Assembly: GCA_905221605.1 (NCBI GenBank)
Contig: CAJNDS010002723.1
Span: 801,816-865,815, forward strand
Reading direction: 5' to 3'
From: Symbiodinium natans
Taxonomy: Eukaryota > Sar > Dinophyceae > Suessiales > Symbiodiniaceae
Length of the DNA: 64,000 bases
The notes below the pieces were generated by a model. It saw only the letters and a list, made by a program, of their open reading frames with translations, was not told where the DNA came from and did no database searches. Of the stretch, positions 42,517-52,972 are shown one piece after another (position 1 is the stretch's first letter; the number at the start of each line of letters is the position of its first letter). The position numbers and the translations under genes are program-made.

Positions 42517-42658
42517 GTTTGCATTTAGTTTCGGTTTCGGGTGCAGATGCAACAAAGTCCTTCAGGGGTTAGGGTCTTATGGGAAGGGTCAGAGTTAGGA
42601 GGTTTAGCGGTTTAACGGCCTAGTAGTGCAATGCGTTAGCTGCTTTAAGTTCTTGTGT

Positions 42659-42760
42659 TTTGCCTCCTGCTTTTGCTTTAGGTTTAGGATGAGGGGGCAG
42701 CAGCCTCATTTGCCTCCTGCTTTGCTTTAGGTTTAGGATGAGGGGTCAGCAGCCTCGTTT
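42659..42760 (+). repeat. Tandem duplication of about 49 bp
   Basis: TGCCTCCTGCTTTTGCTTTA ... CAGCAGCCTCATT is followed directly by a copy with four small changes. Each copy contains GTTTAGGATGAGGG. Confidence 0.9.
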
Positions 42761-42935
42761 AGCTCAGCGAACATCTCGTTGGCCAGAAAGCACCTACCGC
42801 CATTGGTCATCACGCACAACGTCACACCCAACAAAGCCACCCCGCTCTCGAGCCAGCAGTGGTGGGACTCTGCTGGGAACGAGTCTACAGTAAAGATCAT
42901 TCGAAGACGCTCTTAGTTCTGCCTAAACCCTGAAC

Positions 42936-43107
42936 CCCTAAACCCCTAAACCCCTAAACCCCTAAACCTCTAAACCTCTAAACCCTAAACCCTAAGCCTG
43001 AAACCCAAAACCCAAAACCCAGAACCCTAAACCCTAAACCCTAAACCCTAAACCCTAAACCCTAAACCCTAAGCCCTAAACCCTAAACCCTAAACCCTAA
43101 ACCCTGC
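42936..43107 (-). repeat. Telomeric array, CCCCTAAA then CCCTAAA
   Basis: Octamers at the left, perfect heptamers from 43025. A run of about 18 C follows at 43113-43130. Confidence 0.95.
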
Positions 43108-43144
43108 CCCTGTCCCCCCCCCCCCCCCCCGAGGCACTCCGCAG

Positions 43145-43208
43145 GTGCACGGCCGCAGACGTGGAGAAGCTGACGCGCTCCGAAGGAGGTTCGGTTCTGA
43201 GAGAGAGG
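43145..43208 (+). CDS. Candidate exon with a telomeric donor
   Basis: After CTCCGCAG the frame reads CTAADVEKLTRSEGGSVLRE; it ends AGAGAG and the GT at 43209 belongs to GTTTAGGG. The frame is also open upstream (EALRR). Confidence 0.5.
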
Positions 43209-43420
43209 GTTTAGGGTTTAGTGTTTTGGGTTTGGGGTTTTGGGTTTGGGTTTTGGGTTTTGGGTTTGGGGTTTGGGGTGTAGGGTTTATGGTTTAGGGT
43301 TTACGGTTTAGGGTTTAGGGTGTAGGGTGTAGGGTGTACGCAGGGTGTAGAGTGTAGGGTTGAGGGTTGAGGGTTTAGGGTTCAGGGTTCAGGGTTTAGG
43401 GTTTAGAATTTAGTGTTTGG
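43209..43420 (+). repeat. Highly degenerate TTTAGGG/TTTTGGG array
   Basis: Units of TTTTGGG, TTTGGGG, TGTAGGG and TTGAGGG mixed with TTTAGGG; an old or error-prone array. Confidence 0.85.
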
Positions 43421-43709
43421 ATGGATATGTTTTGGATGCAACAGACCCTGCGTTCAGGACGTTGAGTCAGGGAAGACCCAGCCTGCCCTGGCAGGATACG
43501 ACTGCAACTTCTCCAAGCCCATCAGCCTCCGACTTAGGGTTTGGGTGTTTTTTTTGTTTTTCTTTGGGGGTTCTGGTTTTCTTTCTGGGAGGGCTTGGGG
43601 GGTTTGTGCCTTTTGTGGCTCTTTGGTTTCTTTTGGGGGTGGTTTTGGGGGTTTCCGGAGGTCTCTGAGCTTGAGCCCAGGGTTTTGAGCTTAAGGGATT
43701 CTTGCGGAC

Positions 43710-43840
43710 ACCCTAAACCCTAAACCCTAAACCCTAAACCCTAAACCCTAAACCCTAAACCCTAAACCCTAAACCCTAAACCCTAAACCCTCAACCCTCA
43801 ACCCTAAACCCTAAACCCTAAACCCTAAACCCTAAACCTT
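43710..43840 (-). repeat. Telomeric array, about 17 units
   Basis: CCCTAAA with two CCCTCAA units in the middle. Its last unit reads CCTTAG and forms the acceptor of the next exon. Confidence 0.95.
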
Positions 43841-43842
43841 AG

Positions 43843-44036
43843 CCGTAGTCTCTTTGAGCCCCAAACCGAGAGCTGGAAGAGTCCTGCGCAGAGAGCATGC
43901 GACGAGGACCTGCCTGGCCGGGATGTAGTTGCCCCAGAGTCGAAACCCGGACCTGAGAAGTCCAACGCCCAAAAGCCCGAGGCTCGAAGCGGGTGCTTCG
44001 CCTGGAAGTGCAGGCTCGGCCCTTGGCCCGGCGAAA
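43843..44036 (+). CDS. Large candidate exon with CFAWKC motif
   Basis: An open frame of 194 nt between telomeric arrays: SRSLFEPQTESWKSPAQRAC, DEDLPGRDVVAPESKPGPEK, SNAQKPEARSGCFAWKCRLG, PWPGE. The acceptor CCTTAG is a telomeric variant; the donor is GCGAAA followed by GTTTGGGG. No family recognised; Pro-rich and charged, with one C-x4-C. Confidence 0.5.
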
Positions 44037-44244
44037 GTTTGGGGTATGGAATAGGGTTTACGGTTTAGGGTTTAGGGTTTAGGGTTTAGGGTTTAGGGTT
44101 TAGGGCAAATCGCACTGCAGTCCCTCCTCGCAAAGGGTTTAGGGTAAGGAGGGCCCCCTGAGGGACCCTTAATCTTATTCCCCTATGTAACCCCTATATG
44201 TACCTCATACAGTCCTGATATACCTGAGTAGCCCCAACATAAAT

Positions 44245-44430
44245 CCTAAACCCTAAACCCTGGACCCTAAACCCTAAACCCTGGACCCTAAACCCTAAAC
44301 CCCAACACCCTAAACCCTAAACCCTAAACCCTAAACCCTAAACCCTAAACCCTAAACCCTAAACCCTAAACCCTAAACCCTAAACCCTAAACCCTAAACC
44401 CTAAACCCTAAACCCTAAACCCTAAACCCT
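44245..44430 (-). repeat. Telomeric array, about 24 units
   Basis: Perfect CCCTAAA from 44306, degenerate CCCTGGA before. Flanked on both sides by sequence like GGGACCCTTAATCTTATTCC, related to family C. Confidence 0.95.
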
Positions 44431-44815
44431 TACCGTAAGGGTCCCTCCTTGAGTCCCTTCCTTGGGATGTGGGGAGTTCTCTAAATCAGGGTCCTGTAGG
44501 AGGTCCACATAGGGGTTTTGGGGATTTGTGTAAGTTTAGGGTTGAGGGTTTAGGGTACTGTGTGTGGGCTTGGGGTGAAGGCTTCTTTCGGATTTTTTGG
44601 GTTTAAAGCGTAGACCCCAATGGTTGTTCCTTTTTGGAGTACCTATGATTATGTTTTTGTAGACCATACCCACCCAAAGGGGGTCGAGCGGTTGGACAGG
44701 GGGCTTCGAAGGTGTAGAAGGCTGACCTTACGGTTTTGTGGCTCAAGGTGTGCCGATTATGATCGGGTGCTGAGGAGGTACGGCCTCGATGTATGACCAT
44801 ATGGGGCATGACTCC

Positions 44816-44884
44816 TAATATGGTCCCCCAGATAGTAGGATTCCCTGTCTATAAGGACCCCAATAAGGTGCGCCAATTTCGGAA
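44816..44884. mobile_element. Family D element
   Basis: TGGTCCCCCAGATAGTAGGA then CCCCAATAAGGTGCG. Matches 63930-64000, and 52050-52160 and 54095-54195 in reverse. Confidence 0.65.
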
Positions 44885-45511
44885 GCCATCAGATGTGTAT
44901 CATGTTTGATTCGAACCTCCGCGGGGTCCTTGGACTTGTTCTGGCACATGCCCACCGGAGGAAACCATAAGCTGAACAATTGTCGGGATCCGGAGGATCC
45001 TAGTGTTTTCCTTTGGGGGGATTATGGGTGCAGTCAAGCTTGCCGGGAACCCGCGACCCTTGTCAAACAAACCTGCCCCCTCAACTGCAAAGCCGGCGTC
45101 CAAGCGTCCGATCGCCTCTTGCCAGGTGGAAGGTGCAGAGCAGGGCGAAGCCCTGACCGCTCCTCTGACAGGTGCCGATGCTTGAAGCTTTGGGCACTTG
45201 CGGATGTCAAGAAGGCTTCGGCCAGAGGAATATATAGGGATCCTGAATAGGGATGTCTAGTACCTTCTACTACAATTCCCTACAATATAAAAGGGTAACA
45301 TCCCCAAAAGAGATCCGCTTCTTTGAGCTTCGATATTCCTTGGCCTACTCGAAGCCGCCACTGTCCAGGGCACAGCTGCGTCCTTCACTCGGCCGCGGTG
45401 CCCGAGACCTAAGAGGTGGTTGGAACATCAGGGTTTAGGGTTTAGGGTTTAGGGTTTAGGACTCGCGGAAGACATGCTCTAGTAAGGGGAGATTCATCCT
45501 AGGAAGAACCC

Positions 45512-45606
45512 TACTTGGAGGTACTTATGAGTAGGGGGTAACTACGCTTATGACCTTGTTTAGGGTACTTATATCCCCACTTCTAAGCACTCAGGAACCT
45601 TCAAGG
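45512..45606. mobile_element. Family A element
   Basis: TACTTGGAGGTACTTATGAG at the left, CACTCAGGAACCTTCAAGGA at the right, internal TTGTTTAGGGTACTTATA with a heptamer. Confidence 0.75.
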
Positions 45607-45746
45607 ATATAGCTTTAGGATGCTCAAGGCGGACGCAGCTTAAGAGTAGTGTCGTCTATAGGGTTTAGGGTCGAGAGACCTCACCCCTTCCTCCTTTGCT
45701 TCACGTCCCTGAAGAGCTTGCGAGCGGCAGTGGGTTCGACGGATGT

Positions 45747-45825
45747 TTAGGGACAATTAAGGTAATTTAAGGGGGGGAACCTAGGGGGGTTGTTATGGAG
45801 GGGCGTAGTAGGGAAACCCATGAAG
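45747..45825. mobile_element. Family E half element
   Basis: TTTAGGGACAATTAAGG, GGGGGAACCTAGGGG and CGTAGTAGGGAAACCC match the right half of 12828-12980. Confidence 0.65.
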
Positions 45826-45873
45826 AGTACTCATGGGTGTTTGTGAGGTTCCTATATCGTCTCACTCAGTTGA

Positions 45874-46079
45874 GTGCGCGCAGAGGTCGAAGCAGCTCCA
45901 CGACGGCATGTCGTGAGCCGAGCACGGGCGGGCGTACGTCATCTTACGAATAGCTTAGGCGAGGTTCTGGGACACCGGACGAACTATGGGAATGTTCAGG
46001 CCACCGGTCTCTGGGTTTCAGCTGCGATCCCGCGAAGGGTATCAGCAGCCTGGAAGGCCGATGGAGCACGTGTGGGACC
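45874..46079 (+). CDS. Possible exon
   Basis: The open frame reads EVEAAPRRHVVSRARAGVRH, LTNSLGEVLGHRTNYGNVQA, TGLWVSAAIPRRVSAAWKAD, then telomeric units. No ATG; not recognised. Confidence 0.3.
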
Positions 46080-46729
46080 CTAAACCCTAGACCCTAAACC
46101 CTGAACCCTAAACCCTAAACCCGAAGCCCTGAACCCTAAACCCTGAACCCTAAACCTTTTGGATTGAGTCCATTGAGTCCATTTTGAGCGAATTGAGGGG
46201 CGCGTTCCGTTCCACTGAGGCCTGCGGTTCCCATAGCGTTCTCGGCGCATGGAACTGAGATTCTCGGTTTTTTGGGTGATTTGGGGGAAAAAGGGGTTTG
46301 AACCTCGTTTTTGTTTTGAGATTTCCAGGGTTTTTTGAGCCTGATATAGTCCTATACAAGACATAGGACTTTGAATTCCCGCGTACCCTAAACCCTAAAC
46401 CCTCAACCCTGAACCCTAAACCCTAAACCCCTTTCGAGTGCATCAGTTTTCAACCCCGCGGCCCCAGTGGTGGGACTAATTCCAAGAGGAAGGAACACGT
46501 TCTCATCAAGCATCTTCAAGGAATTGGGAGAGATGGTTCTTATATAAAGACATCTTATATTATACATGTACATATATAGATATGTGTTATGGTTGAGTAG
46601 CAGAGCTGCCCAACTGCCACTTGGCATACGTTGGTGCTGGAGACACAAGGAAGAAAGGTTAGCCCTCCCACAAAACTGCGCCGGAACATACACACACACA
46701 TATACAAGTACATGTATGTATACACACAC

Positions 46730-46761
<32 letters not shown>

Positions 46762-47335
46762 TTATGGTCCAGTGCTCCCCGCCCCCCCCCCCCCCCCCCC
46801 CCTCCCCCCCCCACCCATGGTCTGGAACCCCCCCCCCCCCTGTGGTGTGGTTGGGGTTGGTTTTAGGGTTCGGGTTGTTTACGGTTTAGGGTTTCGGGTT
46901 TAGTGTTTAGGGTTTGAAAGGGTTTTAGGGTTAACCCCCCCCCCCCCCCTGTGGTGTGGTTGTGGTTGGGGGTTGGTTTTAGGGTTTAGGGCTTAGGGTT
47001 GGTTTAGGGTTCAGGGTTTAGGGTTTAGAGTTTAGGGTTTGAAAGGGTTTAGGGTTTAGGGTTAACCCCCCCCCCCTGTGGTGTGCTTGGGGGTTGGTTT
47101 TAGGGTTTAGGGTTTAGGGTTGGTTTAGGGTTTAGGGTTTAGGGTTTGAAAGGGTTTAGGGTTTAGGGTTAGAGACCGTAGACCTGGAGGGGGGGGGGGG
47201 GGATAAACGCCTCACACACATGGGTTTTCCCGAGGGCGTGCTCCCTCAACCGAAGGCGCAACACTCCCAACACACGGGTTTTGCCGAGGGTGTGCTCACA
47301 GTCGGCCCCCCCCCCCCCCCCCTTCTACCTGACCA
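46730..47335. repeat. Compound repeat: poly-C, three tandem units, poly-G
   Basis: TA microsatellite, then C-runs (46780-46812). Next come three tandem units of about 105-130 bp (from about 46827, 46934 and 47064), each made of C10-15, TGTGGTGTG, a GGTTGGTTTTAGGG stretch and TTTGAAAGGGTTT. A G-run (about 47189) and a C-run (about 47306) bracket two copies of an ACACACGGGTTTTGCCGAGG-like unit. Confidence 0.85.
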
Positions 47336-47488
47336 TACCATGGGGGGGCGGGGGGGCCGGACACGCCAGACGCCGGACCATATATATAGATATGTATATA
47401 TATATATATATCTCTCTCTGTGTGTGTGTATGTATGTATTAATCTGTAAGTAAGGTGCGCGGCTTTCACGTCAAGATTTCATGTCGAG

Positions 47489-47566
47489 GTCCAGCGTCGA
47501 CTTTGTCGTGAGTCTCCTCGACAATCCGGAGTCGCGCGGCGCCCTCGGCACTGCCTTATTTTGGGG
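47489..47566 (+). CDS. Candidate exon
   Basis: The frame reads SSVDFVVSLLDNPESRGALG then TALFWG; an ATG at 47481 precedes it in frame. Either a start exon (ATG) or an internal exon after TCGAG. Telomeric octamers follow from about 47570. Confidence 0.45.
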
Positions 47567-47569
47567 TGT

Positions 47570-47690
47570 AGGGCTTCGGGTTTGGGGGTTTAGGGGTTTA
47601 GGGGCTTAGGGGTTTAGGGGCTGCGGGGCTTAGGGGCTTAGGGGCTTAGGGGCTTAGGGGTTTAGGGGTTTAGGGGTTTAGGGGTTTAGG
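47570..47690 (+). repeat. Octamer array TTTAGGGG / CTTAGGGG
   Basis: About 13 units, with CTTAGGGG as a block in the middle. Confidence 0.9.
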
Positions 47691-47936
47691 GTTTACATGT
47701 GCGGCGCGACCCCAGCTGGCAGGAGAGGAGCCTGGTTTGAAAAATGGTCAGGGCTTAGGGTTTAGCAACAAAGTTTAAGGTTTACTGTAGGGTTATCTTC
47801 AGGGTTTAGGGTGTCAGGGTTAGGTTTAGACTTGCCACACCCAGTTGTAAAATGGGTTTAGGGTTTAGGTGTTTGTAGGTTATGACCCGTCCGGGAAATG
47901 AAACTTTCACAACTCGGTCCGTGTGTGATCAAGCTT

Positions 47937-48135
47937 CTGAGGCATCGTCGTGCGGGGCCGCGACGTGTCCCTCTTCGCCACTCGGATGCCAGCACCCAAA
48001 AGCACGAAATGCTTTCCGCTAGCACAAGTTGTGGGCGCCCGGATGAAAACAAGGCACTTGCCCACTTGCAAGTCTGAGCTCACAGAGCAATCCATCCCTG
48101 AATCCGAAGAGGGCCCTTGTAAGCCTTTCAGGTAG
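47937..48135 (+). CDS. Possible exon with stop
   Basis: After CTTCTGAG the frame reads IVVRGRDVSLFATRMPAPKS, TKCFPLAQVVGARMKTRHLP, TCKSELTEQSIPESEEGPCK, ending at TAG. Minus frames overlap. Not recognised. Confidence 0.35.
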
Positions 48136-48312
48136 GGTTAAAGTAGGAATCAGAGAGCCTTTTCGTACGTCACAGCCCATGCCCTTTTGAAAGCAACAAA
48201 ACGGTACGAAAACCCTACAGCAACAAAAAACTCCCTAATCCCTAACCCTACACCCTAAACCCTAAACCCTAAACCCTCATCCTTTGGGCTCGAAGCCAAG
48301 GACACTGTGCAG

Positions 48313-48375
48313 GGACGCTTTGAGGAAGCGACGACCTTCGGGGCTGCGCAGGACAATTGGCAGGACCATGGGCAG
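48313..48375 (+). CDS. Candidate exon with consensus splice sites
   Basis: After ACTGTGCAG the frame reads GRFEEATTFGAAQDNWQDHG then Q (21 codons, phase 0), followed by GTGGGT. Telomeric units follow within 20 nt. Confidence 0.5.
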
Positions 48376-48479
48376 GTGGGTTTTGGGGTTTAGGGTTTAG
48401 GGTCCCTAAACCCTAAACCCCAAACCCTAAACGCTGGATGCAAAGGGTTTAGGGTTTAGGGATCTTCCTATCTGGCCCT

Positions 48480-50150
48480 CCTTGCTCAACGATAGAATCT
48501 TAGAACCCATAAACTTTAAAGGGGAAAGCGTAGAACCTGCAAGCCACCTAAAATGACCCTTTCCCCCCCCCCCCCCCACAGAATCTCCGGTTTAGGGTTT
48601 TGGGTCTAGGGTTCAAAAAGGTTTATGTGGCACAAAGGGCTCTCCCATGCTTTCCAAAAAGGGCCCCCCTCTATTTCACTGCTTTTGACTGGAAAGTCCA
48701 TGTGCCTCCGGTGGCGAATGGGCCGCTGCGGGCACTGCGCGGCTGCGTCAAGGGCCTACAAAGTTTAGGGGAGAGACAAGTGATTTACCGGATTCAATAG
48801 GGCTCAGGGGTCATGGTCAGACGGCTGAAGTTCGACTTTTGAGGCAAAGCATGAGTCCAGGCTGAGGGACCCGAAGATCAAAGATCAAAGCCAGGACTTC
48901 GTGCTCACCCACCGCTCTGCCGCCCCACAAGGCAGAGCGCTCACAAATGCCGTGGGGCTTCACTAAGGCTGTGTATGCTCCACTAACAGCGCGGTGTGGA
49001 GGTGCTACTGGGTGTAGGGTTTAGGGTTGTTTGCCGGATGCTGCGCAAAGTTGCATGGGTTGTGCATTGATGAGATTGCTCATTCATCTGCAGCATGGCC
49101 CAAAGCGCCACTTACTTTTTCCTGTGGTTGGCTCGGGTAACGTACCTGGTTCCCCCAGCGTAGGGGGGACATCGTATACTTGGGGTAAATCCCATGTATC
49201 ACCCGGAGTTAGGTTTTCGGTCAGGTATGCGAGAAACCTCCCGTTGGTTCCGCGCAGGTCGAGAGTGGGCTGCCAGTTCGTCACTCCGTCCGTGACCAAG
49301 TGCGGCAGGGGAGTGTGCAAATCCGGAATGTTACTTGAAGGCTCGTGGGGAGTCTCATAACATGCCATGTGGGGTTGGTTCTAACCTTATTTCGGGTACT
49401 TCTAGCCCTACTTATCACTACCCATGAAACCTCCAAGTACAGCTGCTCTTCAAGTTCAGTGCCGCTCCAGGCCGCAACTGCTCAGCCACACACGCGGTTG
49501 TACCCAGGTGCTGATGATGCGATCCTGGAATTCCAGGAGAGGGGCCAAACGCTGAATCGCCTGAACAGCTCGCATCCTCCTGGCAGCAGGTTTTGCTAGG
49601 TAGCACCCTAAACCCTACACCCCAGGTTTACAGAGCAAGCGTCAGCCGCCCTAAACCCCAAACCCTGAACGTGCAGGAGTGTTCCCTGCGAGTAGGGTCC
49701 GTGGTGACCGTGCAGCGCTTGGCCAGTTCACGTGAGACTGTTTAGGGTTTAGGGTTTAGGCTGATTTCTTCGAGGACTTGTCTTCAACAACACCCAAGTG
49801 GAGTCCCTTTCGAAAATAGAGACTCCAAACCCTAAACCCAACAACCCCTATACCCTGTAAGGATACTGGCCAGAGGGGGGCCTCGAAACATAGGAACTGC
49901 AAGGGCTAGGACCCGGAGGAGTCCCTGATTGATTTTTTGAGGGTTTAGGGTTCCCTGAAAAGCCCCTTTAACCCAAAACGGGCACCCTTCTTATTTCTAG
50001 GTGACTCCTGGGTCGAATATAACGGTCTCTCGGTCTTCCGGTTATTTCTTCTGAAGACTTCCTTGATGCAAGGTGGTCGGGGAGTTGCATCGTGGCGCGG
50101 ACGGGCAGCTGACCCTGAGGCCAGCGACCAGGACTCACTTCCATGACCCA
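48480..50150. other. Unassigned
   Basis: Family A element at 49332-49440, few telomeric units, C-run at 48563-48577. Small frames such as 48600-48800 and 49031-49360 are not recognisable. Confidence 0.4.
49332..49440. mobile_element. Family A element
   Basis: TACTTGAAGGCTCGTGGGGA at the left, CACTACCCATGAAACCTCCA at the right, internal AACCTTATTTCGGGTACTTC, where TTTCGGG replaces TTTAGGG. Confidence 0.8.
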
Positions 50151-50152
50151 TG

Positions 50153-50310
50153 GACCCTAAACCCTAAACCCTAAACCCTAAACCCTAAACCCTAAACCCT
50201 AAACCCTAAACCCTAAACCCTAAACCCTAAACCCTAAACCCTGACCCTAAACCCTAAACCCTAAACCCCAAACCCCAAACCCCAAACCCTAAACTCTAAA
50301 CCCTAACCCT
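50153..50310 (-). repeat. Telomeric array, about 18 units
   Basis: CCCTAAA, then CCCCAAA, ending CCCTTAG, which is used as acceptor by the next exon candidate. Confidence 0.95.
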
Positions 50311-50313
50311 TAG

Positions 50314-50406
50314 AGAATGAGGCCATGGCAGGGCGAGGAGGTGAAGGAGGCCTTCCGGCGAGCCAAGAAGTCCCTACGGGAGCCTTGGCGTGCCCCCGGC
50401 ACTTGA
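50314..50406 (+). CDS. Candidate exon with start and stop
   Basis: ATG at 50317: MRPWQGEEVKEAFRRAKKSL then REPWRAPGT and TGA. Either a short terminal exon or a very small gene. Basic helix; unknown. Confidence 0.4.
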   Translation, partial: RMRPWQGEEVKEAFRRAKKSLREPWRAPGT

Positions 50407-50811
50407 GTGGCGGGGGGTTTCCCACCTTCGGGGGGGGTGCCGTGTTAAAAGGTTTAGGAGGGTTTAGGGTTTAGGGTTTAGGGTTTAGGGTTTCGCGCTT
50501 ATTGGGGTCGTTCTTAGACTCCTACTAGTTTGGGCTTTATGTTATCAAGGGATCCCTTATGTTCGTAAACCCCCGAGTCGGCCTCATCCTGGGCGAGTTC
50601 GGCGTCTTGTCTTCTTCCTCCTTGGGTTTAGGGTTTCAGAAAATGATTTTTTGACCCTAGAACCCAGGAGCTTGCAGGGAACCGGGGGCCATGTGAGAAG
50701 GTTAGGAATGTGGCTACGTAGGTAGGTGGCAGCAGAAGTGGCACCGAAATCTTAGACCTCACGTCCGAAACCGACTCTAAACGATGCCTTCATGTAAGGG
50801 GTCGGAATCAT

Positions 50812-50985
50812 TACGAATTACGAAGAGTATTCCCTTATGGCTCCTATATAGTTACACCTATAAGCACCCCCGCAAAACCCTAAACCCTAAACCCTAAACC
50901 CTAAACCCTAAACCCTAAACCCTAAACCCTAAACCCTAAACCCTAAACCCATTCTAAATAGTTCAGGCCCCCCCACATGACGTTC
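50812..50985. mobile_element. Family C element carrying a telomeric array
   Basis: GTATTCCCTTATGGCTCC ... GCAAAACCC then about ten CCCTAAA units (50876-50950), then ATTCTAAATAGTTCAGGCCC and CCACAT. The copy at 6412-6497 has the same flanks without the array. Confidence 0.75.
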
Positions 50986-51246
50986 TGCTGTTGATGGTGA
51001 CGGAGGTACTTCCTGGGAGGGCGGTGAGGAGAAGCAGAACATCAGGTGCCAGAAGAAAAGGGTTTAGGGTTTTAAGGTTTAGGGTTTAGGGTTTAGGGTT
51101 CAGCATCTCTGATCCAAGCATTCACTAAGGGTGTTTGGCATCACCCCCACCCACCAGAATCCCTTTCATTTGGCAACCCTATCTACCATTTCAATTCTTA
51201 TTGCTTAAGTCCCCTGAACCCTAAATCCTAAATCCTAAAAGCCCCA

Positions 51247-51540
51247 GATATCTTTCAAAAGCCCCAAAAGGCCTCAAAATCCACCCCAAAAAGAGTGGAA
51301 CTCAGGTTTTGCTTGCTCCCGCAATGAAAAGTGCTATTTTTTAGTACTGAAATCGACGGTTCCGGGGCCCTTCCATTTTCCAAATAGCTTTCAAAATCCC
51401 CAAAAAGCTTCCAACCAAACCCCCCAAAAGGGGGTGGGCCCGGGATTTGCTGCTCCCGCAATGAAAAGTGCTGTTTTTTTAGTACTGAAATCGATGGTTT
51501 CGGGGCCCTTCCATTTTACCCCAAAGAACCACCACAGCCC
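51247..51540. repeat. Two tandem copies of a 137-bp unit
   Basis: GCTCCCGCAATGAAAAGTGC, TTAGTACTGAAATCGA and GGGGCCCTTCCATTTT each occur twice, 137 nt apart (51321 and 51458). No coding capacity. Confidence 0.9.
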
Positions 51541-51576
51541 CAAATAGCTTTAAAAAAACTAGAAATACTTCAAAAA

Positions 51577-51938
51577 GCTTAGGATTTAGGATTTAGGATG
51601 CAGGATGTAAGATTTAGGATTTAGGATTTAGGATTTAGGATTTAGGATGTAGGATTTAGGATTTAGGATTTTAGGCCCCGGGGCGTCCCGGGGGGGCCCC
51701 GGGACAGCTGTCCCGCGCTGTCCCGGGGGGGCCCGGGACATTTGTCCCAAGGAGGCCCCGGGACGCCCCGGCACGGTCGGGACAACCTGTCCCGGGGGGG
51801 CCCCGGGACAACCTGCCCCGGGGGAGCCCCGGCGGCGGACGCCGGGACGACCTGTCCCGGGGGGCCCTCGGGAAAAGGCCGTTTAGGATTTAGGATTTCG
51901 GATTTCGGATTTAGGATTTAGGATTTAGGATTTAGGAA
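51577..51938. repeat. TTTAGGA arrays enclosing a CCCGGG-rich block
   Basis: GGATTTA units (51577-51675 and 51881-51938) replace the usual heptamer. Between them about 200 bp consist of variations on CCGGGGGGGCCCCGGGACA and ACCTGTCCCGG, strongly self-complementary. Confidence 0.9.
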
Positions 51939-52049
51939 CCACGAAAGTGCAAAATCGCCCGACGACCCCATTAAGGTTTAAGTATATATAGGTAGAGAGG
52001 GTTTAGGGTTTGTGGATGAAGAGCCCTAACTTCTACTATCAATCGTATT

Positions 52050-52160
52050 ACAGGGACATGGGGGTTTCCCAACTAGGGGTACCTTATTGAGGTCCTTATT
52101 ATAAGGGCATAAGGGGATCCTACTATTTGTGGCTCCTATTTTCGTAGACCCCCATATGGA
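52050..52160. mobile_element. Family D element (reverse)
   Basis: GGGTACCTTATTGAGGTCCT ... GGATCCTACTATTTGTGG ... TTCGTAGACCCCC; reverse complement of the 63930 copy. Confidence 0.7.
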
Positions 52161-52395
52161 ACAAAAAAAAGGCGCCCTTGCACAACCTGCGAAGGCACGG
52201 AAGGCCTCCAAGCGCTGACCCAGCTCCCCCTCAGACCTTTTAAAATGGGTTTAGGGTTTGGGGTTTAGGGTTTAGGGGGATAAAATCTCGCCCTCAGACC
52301 CTAGACCCCAGACCCTGGACCCTAAACCCACAATGGGGTTAAGGGCTAGGGTTTAGGGTAAAGCGGCTTGGGGTTTAGGGGTCTACCAAGCTAAG

Positions 52396-52489
52396 CCTAA
52401 ACCAAACGAAGCCCGATTTGTTCAACTCACCAGGGCCTTTTTTGAGACCAGGTTGGCCCCGTCACCGAACATTCTGCGGCAGAAGGCAG
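52396..52489 (+). CDS. Candidate exon
   Basis: The frame reads PKPNEARFVQLTRAFFETRL then APSPNILRQKAG, clearly protein-like. It ends at a GC before TTCGGGTTTCGGGTTTAGGG. Function unknown. Confidence 0.5.
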
Positions 52490-52972
52490 GCTTCGGGTTT
52501 CGGGTTTAGGGTTCAGGGTTTAGGGTTTAGGATAGTGTGGAGGGCAGTGGATGGTTTGAACTCCTCACCACCAAAACCCTTGTTAAGCCTCTAACCAAAA
52601 GCCTGTGGGGCCCTGACGGGTCGGGTTCCAGGACCAAGCCTCCCAGTTTCGGAGCGACAGGGGAGTTGAATTGAGGGGGAATTGGCACCAAATGGGGGCA
52701 TCCCTTAACGGACTAAAGGAGGGACCCTTTGTAGGGACCTTAGGGGCTCTTTGGGGGGGGCAGGCCCTTGCTTGGTATTTCTGGTTTGGGGTTTAGGGTT
52801 TCGGGTTTAGGGTTACGGTTTAGGGATCATATCTAGGAATATTTTCAGATCTAAGGGGCCAACCTATCTGCACAGAGCCATCCTCCTTCTAAACTGACCG
52901 GGGCACCCTTAAGACCCTAACGTCCTCAGTTCCCAAAGCCTATGAAACCCTGCAAGCCGTAAACCCAACCAG

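Larger units (their letters stand above)
44431..45873. other. Unassigned; several miniature elements
   Basis: Family D element at 44816-44884, family A at 45512-45606, family E half copy at 45747-45825. The plus frame 44906-45250 is not recognisable. Confidence 0.4.
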
